The notes under the pieces are model-generated. The model saw only the letters and a list, made by a program, of their open reading frames with translations. It did not search any database and was not told where the DNA came from. The translations under genes were made by a program, and so were the position numbers. 17,127 bases of DNA from contig PJAB01001115.1 of the NCBI GenBank assembly GCA_002887195.1, positions 1 to 17,127 of the forward strand, in the 5' to 3' direction. Origin of the DNA: Chrysochromulina parva. Lineage: Eukaryota; Haptophyta; Prymnesiales; Chrysochromulinaceae. Below, one piece after another: positions 6,801-13,755 of the stretch (position 1 is its first letter; each line of letters begins with the position of its first letter).

Positions 6801-9304
6801 TCGTGATGCGAAGCTCACTTGCGCCCTGGCCTCCTTCGCCATCCCGCCCGATGGGAGTGGCTACCCGGGCGAGAGCTGCCTCGTCTTCGAGGCGCTCATC
6901 GGAGGCGAGCCGTTCGCAAGCGCTCCGCTCGCTCCCCTGCTGCAGACGCGTCGTGAGGGCAGCGTGCAACACGTGGCCCTCCAGCGCGCACCCACATCCA
7001 CCGCCGGCGCCGCTCAGCACGGCGCCGGCGACGCTCAGCACGGCGCGCTCTCCTTTGACTTTGTGCGCCTGGGGTCGCCGTCCGCTGGCGACCTCGCGCC
7101 GCCGCCGCCGCCGCCGCCGCCGTCCGCTTCGTCCGCGCGCGCGGCGCTCGACGCGACACGACCGGGCGCCGGCTCGACGGTCGACGAGTACGTCGGCCCG
7201 TTTTTGCACGGGCTGCCGCACGGGCACGGCGTGTGCACCTACGCGAGCGGCGCGCGCTACGAGGGCCAGTGGAAGGCGGGACAGCGCCACGGCACGGGCG
7301 AGCTGCGCGACGAGTAACGTCCAGAGTGACCTCTGATGACCGCTGATGACCTCTGATGACCGCTGATGACCTCTGATGACCGCTGATGACCGCTGATGGA
7401 CGCGACGAGTAACGTCCAGAGTGACCTCTGATGACCTCTGATGACCTCTGATGACCGCTGATGACCTCTGATGACCGCTGATGGACGCGACGAGTAACGT
7501 CCAGAGTGCTCCTCGAATGTGCTCGGCACGGCGCGCTGTCCTCGAATCGCCACGGAGGGCCTCTGAGGGCACCCTCGATTGCCCCCCTCATCAGGTACGG
7601 CTCGATTTACAAGGGCGGCTTTGCCGAGGGCGTCTGCTTTGGCGTGGGCGTGTGGTACTATGCCGACGGCGCGACCTACTCAGGGCCGATGGTCGATGGG
7701 TTCCGACATGGGACCGGCGTCTACCGGTCGGCCGACGGCGCCAAGTACGAGGGCGAGTGGGCGCGCGGGCTACGCTCTGGTCAAGGGCGCGACGTGTCCG
7801 CCGACGGGCTCTCCGAATACCAGGGTGAGTGGCCGAGAATGCATACTGATTACATGCTGAGAGTGCAAGCTGAGAGTGCGTGCTGAGTGCGCCCCGTCTT
7901 CCACGGTGAGTGGCTCTCCGAGGCTACTGATTGGATGCGAATTCTATTCTGATTGCCTCCCTCATCAGGTGAGTGGCTCTCGGATGCACGACACGGCAAG
8001 GGGCGTCACGTGGTGCGTGAGTCGCAAGAGTCGTCGCGCGCCGAGGTGTACGAGGGCGAGTGGGCCCACGGCGTCAAGCACGGCGAGGGTGAGTACACGG
8101 GGCCCAATGGAGCCGTGTACCGCGGCGGCTGATTGGATGCGAATTCTATTCTGATTGCCTCCCTCATCAGGTGAGTACACGTGGCCCAATGGAGACGTGT
8201 ACCGCGGCGGCTGGCAGAACGGGCGTCGTAACGGGCACGGCATGCTCCGCAGCTTCACCGGGGAGCTCTACGATGGCAAGTGGGTGGGCGACGTCCGGTG
8301 CGGGGAGGGCATGCAGCAGTCCGCAGTGGGCGACACGTACACGGGCCAGTTCTTTGAGAACTGCAAATCGGGGCGCGGCAAGTGCACCTACGTGGATGGC
8401 AGCTTCTACGAGGGCCAGTGGCGCGATGGGCAGCAGCACGGGCGCGGACGGTACGAGAACGAGGGCGCCGAGATGGGCGCCGAGGTCTATGACGGCTCGT
8501 GGTCGTTAGGCCAACGGCACGGCGACGGCCATCACGAGCTCGCGGGAGATGTGTACGAGGGCGCCTTCCATGCAGGTGCGATGGCTTCTGAGGATGGCTT
8601 CTGAGGATGGCTTCTGAGGATGGCTTCTGAGGATGGCTTCTGAGGATTGCCTTTGATTGCCTTTGATTGCCACCGATCGCCACCGATCGACCCGCACCAC
8701 TGTAGGCTCGCGCTCCGGCTTTGGACGTCTAGTATGCACCGACGGCGGCGAGTACGCTGGCGAGTGGAGGGTGGGTTGGCAGGAGGGGAAGGGCACGTAC
8801 GTGGCCCCCGATGGCGAGAGGTACGAGGGCGAGTGGTCGGCCGGCGAGCGATCGGGGCGCGGACGCTGCGTGTACGCGAGCCGCGACGTGTACGAGGGCC
8901 AGTGGCGGCATGGCCGTCGTCACGGCCGGGGACACATGACTTACGTGTCACAACCGCCGCCTGCCAATCCGCCGGGCTTCACACCTCGCGGCCCACCGTC
9001 CCCACTTCGAATGCCCCCCACGCGCGAGCCTAAAAAGGAAGGTGGCGCGCTGCTTCTCAAAGGGTGGCAGGAGGCGCCCAAGGCCGCCGCGCCCATGCCG
9101 CCCACGTACGAGGGCGAGTGGCGCGAGGACCAGCGCTGTGGACAGGGCAAGGCGGTCTCGTACGGCGAGGTGTACGAGGGGGGGTGGCTCCAGGGCAAGC
9201 GCCATGGGCATGGCACGTGCTTCTACCCGGATGGAGAGGTGTACGTCGGCTCTTGGGTCTTCGGCAAACGGCAGGGCGACGGCGCCCTCGCCAACTGGCC
9301 GTGA
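3894..9304 (+). CDS. Kelch-repeat / MORN-repeat fusion protein, seven exons
   Basis: Predicted join: 3894-4757, 4908-5708, 5863-7313, 7595-7824, 7969-8088, 8171-8575, 8706-9304; all phases match, giving 1489 aa. Exons 1-3 carry at least five kelch motifs (GHTLTPCAGQLLAFGG; GHASCALDADSMLVFGG; GHSMNRVMSGFVIFGG; FHTAAV...LLLCGG; WHTAAS...MLIYGG), spread over residues about 9-612. Ala/Lys/Gly-rich inserts (KGGKGAP, KKDDKKG) lie between the blades. Residues about 640-990 are Pro/Ala-rich with no fold I recognise. From about 998 to the end come 19 MORN repeats (YEGQWKAGQRHGTG type), reading continuously only if the introns are removed. Kelch blades form a protein-binding propeller; MORN arrays bind lipids or organise cytoskeletal complexes and occur in radial-spoke proteins. 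A flagellar or cortical scaffold is inferred, not shown. The ATG at 3894 directly precedes the first kelch motif; upstream in-frame sequence has no ATG. Confidence 0.85.
4758..4907 (+). other. Intron 1 of kelch-MORN gene (150 nt)
   Basis: Donor CTGCAG|GTGCGA and acceptor GCGGCAG|GTGCGC, phase 0. It is needed because the frame meets TGA at 4845-4847. GTGCGATCTCCC occurs twice, at 4758 and 4812, so a second donor at 4812 would retain an in-frame 18-codon segment. The exon end at 4746-4757 resembles the intron end at 4896-4907. Confidence 0.75.
5709..5862 (+). other. Intron 2 of kelch-MORN gene, filled with a 12-nt minisatellite
   Basis: Donor GATCG|GTGGGC and acceptor GCATCAG|GTGAGT, phase 0. 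Removal joins LLLCGGTDGHRS to VSTLHVLTLP, restoring a kelch blade. From 5721 to 5862 it is about twelve degenerate copies of ATTGCCTCCCTC. Unspliced, the plus frame reads IASLIASL, and the antisense frame reads as a long REAxREA ORF. Confidence 0.85.
7314..7594 (+). other. Intron 3 of kelch-MORN gene, with triplicated donor site
   Basis: Donor GCGACGA|GTAACG and acceptor CTCATCAG|GTACGG, phase 2. It joins MORN repeats as ELRDE-YGSIYKGG. The 22-nt sequence holding the exon end and donor recurs at 7307, 7402 and 7487, separated by GATGACCTCTGAT/GATGACCGCTGAT minisatellite. Reading past the first donor gives an immediate TAA at 7315-7317. Confidence 0.85.
7825..7968 (+). other. Intron 4 of kelch-MORN gene
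   Basis: Donor ACCAGG|GTGAGT and acceptor CTCATCAG|GTGAGT, phase 1. It joins SEYQ to GEWLSDARHGKG. GTGAGTGGC occurs at the donor (7825), inside (7906) and at the start of the next exon (7969). Unspliced, the frame stops at 7883-7885. Confidence 0.8.
7927..7974 (+). repeat. 48-nt direct repeat, copy 1 (intron 4 / exon 5 boundary)
   Basis: Identical to 8129-8176. It begins CTGATTGGATGCGAATTC, covers the last 42 intron bases through CTCATCAG and continues into the next exon's GTGAGT. The two copies have no difference, although the flanking exon sequences are unrelated beyond GTGAGT. Confidence 0.9.
8089..8170 (+). other. Intron 5 of kelch-MORN gene: copy of exon start plus shared 3' element
   Basis: Donor GGCGAGG|GTGAGT and acceptor CTCATCAG|GTGAGT, phase 1. 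The first 43 nt (8089-8131) match the first 43 nt of the next exon (8171-8213) at 41 positions. The remaining part is the element also found in intron 4. Unspliced, the frame ends in TGA at 8130-8132. Confidence 0.88.
8129..8176 (+). repeat. 48-nt direct repeat, copy 2 (intron 5 / exon 6 boundary)
   Basis: Second identical copy of the element at 7927-7974, again ending exactly at a splice acceptor followed by GTGAGT. Two copies in adjacent introns point to recent duplication or insertion of an intron-forming element. Confidence 0.9.
8576..8705 (+). other. Intron 6 of kelch-MORN gene with 13-nt tandem repeat
   Basis: Donor CATGCAG|GTGCGA and acceptor ACTGTAG|GCTCGC, phase 1, joining YEGAFHA to GSRSGFGRL and completing a MORN repeat. 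Five copies of GATGGCTTCTGAG fill 8580-8644, followed by TTTGATTGCC repeats. It is the only intron here whose following exon does not start with GT. Confidence 0.85.
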
Positions 9305-9714
9305 AAACGCCAACGGGCCGAGAATGACACTGGGACAGTGCTGCACCCCTCTGGCTCTGCGTGCGTGGCGCCAAGCACTGTGCGGCGGGGCACCATCTCG
9401 AAGGCTGTTTCTACAACGTGAGTTCGCATGCGGTGCGTTGACCATCGACGGTCGTGTGGCTCATGCCATGGCACACATGGGCCATGCCCTTGGCTATGGC
9501 GCTCCATCGTGTATGCCCTATGCCCGCACGAGCCCGGCGCGCGTGCGTGATGAATATAGCCGTATGCATATCGCAATATGCGCGCGAGTGTGCAATCGTG
9601 TATGATTACTGTATGAGCCGTCTCATCGTACGTGAGCACTCATGGATTATGGATCAAGAAAACTAAAAGATTACCTTGTCACGGTGCGATCGTGGTGTCC
9701 TTACGCGTCAGCTA
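9305..9714. other. Intergenic region between convergent genes
   Basis: These 410 bases lie between two stop codons facing each other and should hold both 3' UTRs. The stretch 9455-9530 is rich in GCCATG/CATGGC words. A small inverted repeat (GCATAT at 9566-9571, ATATGC at 9576-9581) is present. No gene or clear polyadenylation signal was recognised. Confidence 0.4.
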
Positions 9715-10194
9715 TCACAATTCTGCCTGTGCAGCCCATTGGCCCACCGCCTTCAACGCCTGGCTCAACTTCGAGTTATGCGCGCGCAGCCGCGTGATCT
9801 CCTGGTGCGCGATGGCAAGCTGCCCGGCGAGCGACTCAAACGCTGCCTTGTCGGCGGGCGTCGCGTAATGCTGCTGCTGCTGCACGGCTCGCGGGTACGA
9901 AGGCGCGGCCGCAGGCGCCTTTTGCTGCTGCGCGGCTGCGACAACGCTGGGGTACATGAGACCTACCATTCCATAGCCGTTGTAGACACCACCCTGCTGC
10001 TGCGCGTACTGCTGCGGCTGCGCGTACTGCTGCGGCTGCGCATACTGCGACGGCTGTCGAGCGGCGCCGTGCGCTGCTTGCACGTGGTCGTCCAGCGCAT
10101 CGCCACCAGTAAGTCTATTGTATTCGGCCTCCTTTTGTAAACGGTAACGCCGTTCCTCATCGCGACGGCGCTGGCGTTCCTCGCGTAGGAGCAT
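9715..10194 (-). CDS. Small Gln-rich protein with charged N-terminus and C-terminal coiled coil
   Basis: A 159-aa ORF whose family I do not recognise. The N-terminus is very basic and acidic (REERQRRRDEERRYRLQKEAE), helix-like. The middle has three near-repeats of QYAQPQ with a Gln/Ala/Pro-rich, probably disordered region. The last 45 residues (SLAGQLAIAHQEITRLRAHN onward) show leucine/isoleucine heptad spacing typical of a coiled coil. The frame continues upstream of the ATG at 10194 for about 30 codons (...KRYEVLFHPQEGKRPS) to a TAG, so an upstream exon joined by an intron is possible and the true N-terminus may be longer; a short ATG frame (MPKTIR) ends exactly at that TAG. A dimerising structural or regulatory protein is plausible, but no function can be named. 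Confidence 0.6.
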   Translation of the reverse strand: MLLREERQRRRDEERRYRLQKEAEYNRLTGGDALDDHVQAAHGAARQPSQYAQPQQYAQPQQYAQQQGGVYNGYGMVGLMYPSVVAAAQQQKAPAAAPSYPRAVQQQQHYATPADKAAFESLAGQLAIAHQEITRLRAHNSKLSQALKAVGQWAAQAEL

Positions 10195-10581
10195 GGACGG
10201 TCGCTTGCCTTCCTGGGGATGAAACAGAACCTCATAACGTTTGGCGTCAGTTTCGTTGCGGTCCCCCTAACGTATCGTTTTCGGCATGTTGGTTACAGGT
10301 ACGAGGCCAAACACATCTCTCACGCACGCCTCCCTCCAACTTGAGTCGCGTGCATATGCATGCAAGAGTTCAAATACAACGAGGCGCACTGCCTCGCGCG
10401 ATATGGTCCGGATGGATATGGGATGCATCCGGGCAGGGAATCAACCGTTCCCCACAGCCATGCGACAAGCACAAGCGCGCATGGGTGCCGCTGTCTTGCG
10501 CCTCGGCCCTCCCTCGCCGGCGCGCGGATCACGCAGTACCTGGGCAAGGGCCTCGGCCAAACAAGGGCAAATGGAATGGTA

Positions 10582-10667
10582 CCCCGGGGGGGGGGAGAGC
10601 CCGGGGGGGAGCGCCCGGGGGGGCCGGGGGAAAGAGCCCGGGGGGGGCCGAGCCCGGGGGAGGTCGC
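10582..10667 (+). repeat. CCCGGGGG-rich G-run array (potential G-quadruplex)
   Basis: Six or more runs of five to eleven G, separated by CCC, AGAGCCC, AGCGCCC or similar, lie on the plus strand. Four or more long G-runs within about 80 bases would suffice for a G-quadruplex. The array lies in the 3' flank of the polyQ gene. It is also a place where sequencing and assembly errors are likely. Confidence 0.7.
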
Positions 10668-10726
10668 GTGGCATGCTCTTCTCCTGCGCTCCGTTCAGCT
10701 CGCCCCCCCCCGGGCTCGGCCCCCCC
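10641..10726 (-). repeat. Perfect 20-bp G/C inverted repeat just downstream of the polyQ gene stop
   Basis: Left arm 10641-10660 and right arm 10707-10726 are exact reverse complements (CCCCCGGGCTCGGCCCCCCC on the right) around a 46-nt loop. The right arm begins seven bases past the TGA at 10734-10736, so the 3' UTR of the minus-strand transcript would fold into a very stable hairpin. Possible roles are 3'-end formation or mRNA stability. It could also be a tip of a foldback element, but no target duplication was identified. Confidence 0.7.
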
Positions 10727-10733
10727 GAGGCGA

Positions 10734-11421
10734 TCAGAGCATCGAGCTCACGCGCAGTAGCTCGTTGACGGCCGCGGCGAGCGTGCTTCGTTCCTGCTGC
10801 GGCGCCAGGGCTCCCATCGTAATCAACGGCGCATCGAGGATGTCACTCTGCCTCTGAGTCTGCCAAAAGTCGGCGCGTGCTCCGGCAGACATGCGCGGGG
10901 GGACGCCCCGTGATTGGGCGGCGGCGTCACGGGCCGCATGGATCTCGGAGGGTGCCGTCGCGGGCGCCAGGCCTCTGGCCGCGCTCGAAGCCGCCGAGGG
11001 CGCCGTCGGCTCCTCCTTTTTCACAGCCGGCGGCGGGGCGCCGCTCGGCACGGCTGCGCGGCTGGCGCCGGCGGAGGCCGCGTGGCTGGTCAGTCCGGCG
11101 GCGGCGGGCGAGGAGCTGAAGGCAGGCGGCGCGGGTGAGCCACGTTTAAGCTCGGCAGCGGCCGAGGCGTGCCGCGGCATTGGCGGGCCCGTCACCTGCT
11201 GCGAGGGCGGCGGCGCAGGTGTGGCCGTCGGCCCTGCACGCGCGCGCTTGGCCCCGGCTGCCCCTGCATGCATCTCGGCAGGTGTCGCGTCGGGCGCGGT
11301 GCGCTTCGCTCCTGCTGCAGCGCCCGGCATGGCGCCCGGCATGGCGGAGTACGCACCCGGGTGTGTGCCCGGCGCCGCCGAGGGCCCCGCCCCCACCGCG
11401 CCGTGAGGCGACGCTTGCATC

Positions 11422-11458
<37 letters not shown>

Positions 11459-11759
11459 GCGGCTGCGACTGCGTCGGCGCGTTGCACGACGCGAGGGGGC
11501 GTGCGCGCTGCAGGCCGATGCGCAGGACGCCGTCCGCCGAGGGCACTAACCGCTCGTCGTCGCGAAGCTGCGTGTAGGCGCCGGCCTTCGCGTCCCAGAG
11601 CCGCAGGATGAACCCGGGCACTCCCGAGGAGCGCTTGCGGTCGGCGGCGGCGATGACCTGCTTCAGCTGTTCGCCGGTGCGCACCGAATCTTCGACCTTG
11701 AGGCGCACCGGCTTTGCGTTCGGATTCTCCACCTGCGTCACCTCAAGCACGAGTGGCAT
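10734..11759 (-). CDS. PolyQ, Ala/Pro-rich probable nuclear protein of unknown family
   Basis: A single-exon 341-aa ORF starting at ATG 11759. Residues 1-85 look folded, alternating beta-like and helical segments (LVLEVTQVENPNAKPVRLK..., FILRLWDAKAGAYTQLRDDE, VLRIGLQ), perhaps ubiquitin-like, though I cannot assign a family. An 11-residue Gln run (103-113) follows, encoded mostly by CAG. The long Ala/Pro/Ser-rich linker contains basic clusters (GAKRTAP, GAKRARAG) compatible with nuclear localisation. The C-terminal 50 residues are less biased (RADFWQTQRQSDILDAPLIT ... AAAVNELLRV) and may be a helical interaction motif. PolyQ plus Ala/Pro linkers suit a transcriptional cofactor, which is an inference from composition only. 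The gene is followed closely by a G/C hairpin. Confidence 0.7.
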
Positions 11760-12213
11760 CCTGCAACAGGCTGATGCGCACAGGGGGGAGAGCGAAGCAG
11801 CACAAGATCGTCAGTCGCATGGCTGCTGCCACTAGCGTCACCGCGGATGCTCGCGGTGCAGAGGGGAGGAGGAGTGAGCGTTTCAACGAGCGCCGAGCGC
11901 GTACCCGACCGTCAAGTGGTGGGCGGGCGCACCCCCTTCTGCGGCGGCCACAAGAGCGGCTCCGAAAAAGCCGCCCGAAGCCTTGAAACACAGTTGTTGT
12001 TTCGCTGCCCGCTGTGAAGAATGGTAACCGCATCCGTATGTACGCCGGTCCGGTGTCTTGGGTGTCGAATGATAAACATTGGCTGTGAAGAAGTGAAAGA
12101 CATCCCAACCCGCCTTGAAACACAGTTGTTGTTTCGCAGCCCGCTGTGAAGAAGTGAAAGACATCCCAACCCGCCGCCGCCCGGCCGTGCTCTTTTGGGG
12201 CGCTACCAGCAGG
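11760..12213. other. Intergenic region with interleaved direct repeats
   Basis: This gap holds the promoter of the polyQ gene (start 11759, minus) and the 3' flank of the protease gene (stop 12214, minus). Besides the repeats at 11981-12175 I see no gene. Short minus-strand ORFs here (containing FTSSQRAAKQQLCFKA) simply translate the repeats. Confidence 0.45.
11981..12175. repeat. Direct repeats: 41-nt and 33-nt units in tandem
   Basis: CCTTGAAACACAGTTGTTGT followed by TTCGC(T/A)GCCCGCTGTGAAGAA occurs at 11981-12021 and 12113-12153 with one mismatch. A 33-nt unit (GCTGTGAAGAAGTG through CCCAACCCGCC) is identical at 12082-12114 and 12143-12175. The two series overlap, indicating successive duplications of about 132 and 61 nt upstream of the polyQ gene. 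Confidence 0.85.
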
Positions 12214-13755
12214 CTACACGATGCTCATCCGCCCCTCATCCACGTCGATCGTGAGCTCGCGCGGCCACAGGAACGTCAGACCCACAAAGAAGACGTACGG
12301 CGCCTCCCCGAGCCCGTCGAGCCGTTGACTCAGCCTGTCAAACACAGAGGGCTCGGAGCCGACGGGCTGGCCGTTGCACTGCAAGCCCGACCTGTCCGCA
12401 CACTCGAGCTGGCCAAAGTCCGCATCCCACCACGGCACCCGGATCGGACTCACCTGCATGCATGCATGCATGCATGCCATCGGCGTGAGGGGCCCACGCG
12501 CGCGCACTCAGAGCCGATCCCAGCAGCAATCAACGGCACCGAGAGTCCGCAATCAAGGCGAGATCAAGCCGAGATCAGCGCTCACAATGAGCGGGAATTC
12601 GTCATACTCCTCGGCCGTCGAGGGCACGGGGGCGGCCGGGACCCCATCGACGGGTGGCCGCTTGCGCCTGATCGACGACTCCAGAACTATAGTCCGACCC
12701 TTCTCCGTTAGCATCTCGATCCGTGCGTCACGCCACTGTGGTGGCAGCGGGCTGTCCTCACCTGCGCCCATCCACTCGCCGCACTCAGACGCAATCAGAG
12801 GTCATCAGCGGATGTCCTCACCTGCACCCATCCACATGCCCACTGTCGCGGTTGCGGGCCGCACCTTCACACCGCATCGTCACACCGCATCTTCACACCG
12901 CACCTTCACAAGCCGCTCGACCAAATCAATGGCACTCATGGTCATCAGGTTCAATCAGTAATCCTCTGGTGGCGAGCTGTGCGCACCTTCGAGAAGCCTA
13001 TCGTCGACCGAGATGCCCGTCGTGCCCGTGTCGATGACGGCCACAGCGCAGCGGTCGAGCTTCACACGCACGCCGTTGATGACGAGACCACTCAACCGGC
13101 AGGCATAGTTGTACACTGGTGCGCCACGCCGGCGTAGGTCGATCAAGCGCAGCGCGTCGGCGGCTCGCGGGATCAGCGGCGAGGTCGAGAGCTCGAGCCG
13201 CCGCTGCACGAAGCGGAAGCGCAGGCTCGCGACATTGGTCTGCTCCAATAGCGTTGGTCGGATCCGCGGAAGGCGCTGCTTGCACAAGCCAAGAAAGACG
13301 GCGCCGCCGCCGCCCTTGCCGACGTAGCCGCGCACGACGCCAAACACCGCGTCGGGCACGGCCAAGGTCGAACGGAGCTGCTCGTCGACGCGCAGCTGAT
13401 CGAAGGCGAAGGCGCCGCGCCGCCACTCGACGGTCACGTCTTCGCCACCGTAGAGCTCGTCGGTATCGCCCAGCCCGGAGCTGCGCGCGTCGCCAGTGTA
13501 GCAGCCCCACGGAGAGCGGCGCGCGTCGTCGTTGCGGCACGTGCCATCCACCAGCATGAAGGGCGAACCCGTGTCCAGGACTGCACGGAAGCCCTGCCCG
13601 TCGATGGTGTACGTGGCACAGTATGCTCCACCGCAGAGCCCGAGCGGCACAACGGCCGGCAGCGCCTCAACGGACGCAGCAGATTTTACATTTATGGATA
13701 TCAGCGTCGCGGCCGTCGCAACGAGAGCTCGGCGCGAGAGTGCGCCCAGAGTCAT
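12214..13755 (-). CDS. Pepsin-like (family A1) aspartic protease, three exons
   Basis: Predicted join on the minus strand: 13755-12987, 12761-12586, 12453-12214; phases match, giving 394 aa. Both catalytic motifs are present: AVLDTGSPF (Asp61) and AVIDTGTTGIS (Asp242), 181 residues apart as expected for the two lobes of a pepsin fold. Cys pairs (C41/C46, C73/C85) may form disulfides. Splicing yields DDRLLEG-EDSPLPPQWRDA and later EFPLI-VSPIRVPWWDADFG, ending REL-TIDVDEGRMSIV. I chose ATG 13755 because it is followed by a plausible signal sequence (LVATAATLISINVKSAAS); an upstream in-frame ATG at 13851 would bury it. The product probably acts in the secretory pathway, vacuole or outside the cell. 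The C-terminal part after the second Asp is long and may add a beta-rich segment or membrane tether; WPREL then MSIV is weakly hydrophobic only. The start is shared-promoter divergent with the HAD gene. Confidence 0.82.
12454..12585 (-). other. Intron 2 of aspartic protease gene (132 nt) with GCAT repeat at acceptor
   Basis: Donor CTCATT|GTGAGC and acceptor CATGCAG|GTGAGT, phase 0. Just before the acceptor lies a GCAT tetranucleotide repeat (12456-12477). The intron start (GTGAGCGCTGATCTCGG) resembles the following exon start (GTGAGTCCGATCCGG). TTGATTGC occurs twice inside. Confidence 0.82.
12762..12986 (-). other. Intron 1 of aspartic protease gene (225 nt)
   Basis: Donor CTCGAAG|GTGCGC, acceptor GGGCGCAG|GTGAGG, phase 1. 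It removes the in-frame TGA at 12955-12957. The intron start (GTGCGCACAGCTCG) resembles the next exon start (GTGAGGACAGCCCG). A second copy of the acceptor region (TGGATGGGTGCAG|GTGAGGACATCCG) lies 60 nt upstream within the intron (12814-12835 against 12754-12775). Confidence 0.75.
12855..12910 (-). repeat. 15-16 nt tandem repeat inside protease intron 1
   Basis: On the coding strand GATGCGGTGTGA/AAGGTGCGGTGTGA words repeat about four times, part of the minisatellite content of this intron. Each repeat contains a GGTG or GCGGTG donor-like word. Confidence 0.6.

Noticed and set aside
6601..7591. Antisense ORFs rich in GHQRSSEVIRGH
   Set aside because: They translate the GATGACC minisatellite of intron 3 in the wrong strand; the plus frame holds MORN repeats on both sides.
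11883..12169. Minus-strand ORFs with FTSSQRAAKQQLCFKA
   Set aside because: They only translate tandem DNA repeats, in two different frames, with no domain.
12904..12936. Possible small protease exon encoding SAIDLVERLVK
   Set aside because: It looks protein-like, but no canonical splice pair gives matching phase; skipping it gives a perfect phase 1 join to the next exon.
12955..12957. In-frame TGA in the protease as readthrough or selenocysteine
   Set aside because: A canonical GT-AG intron removes it, and no reason exists for Sec at this site of an aspartic protease.
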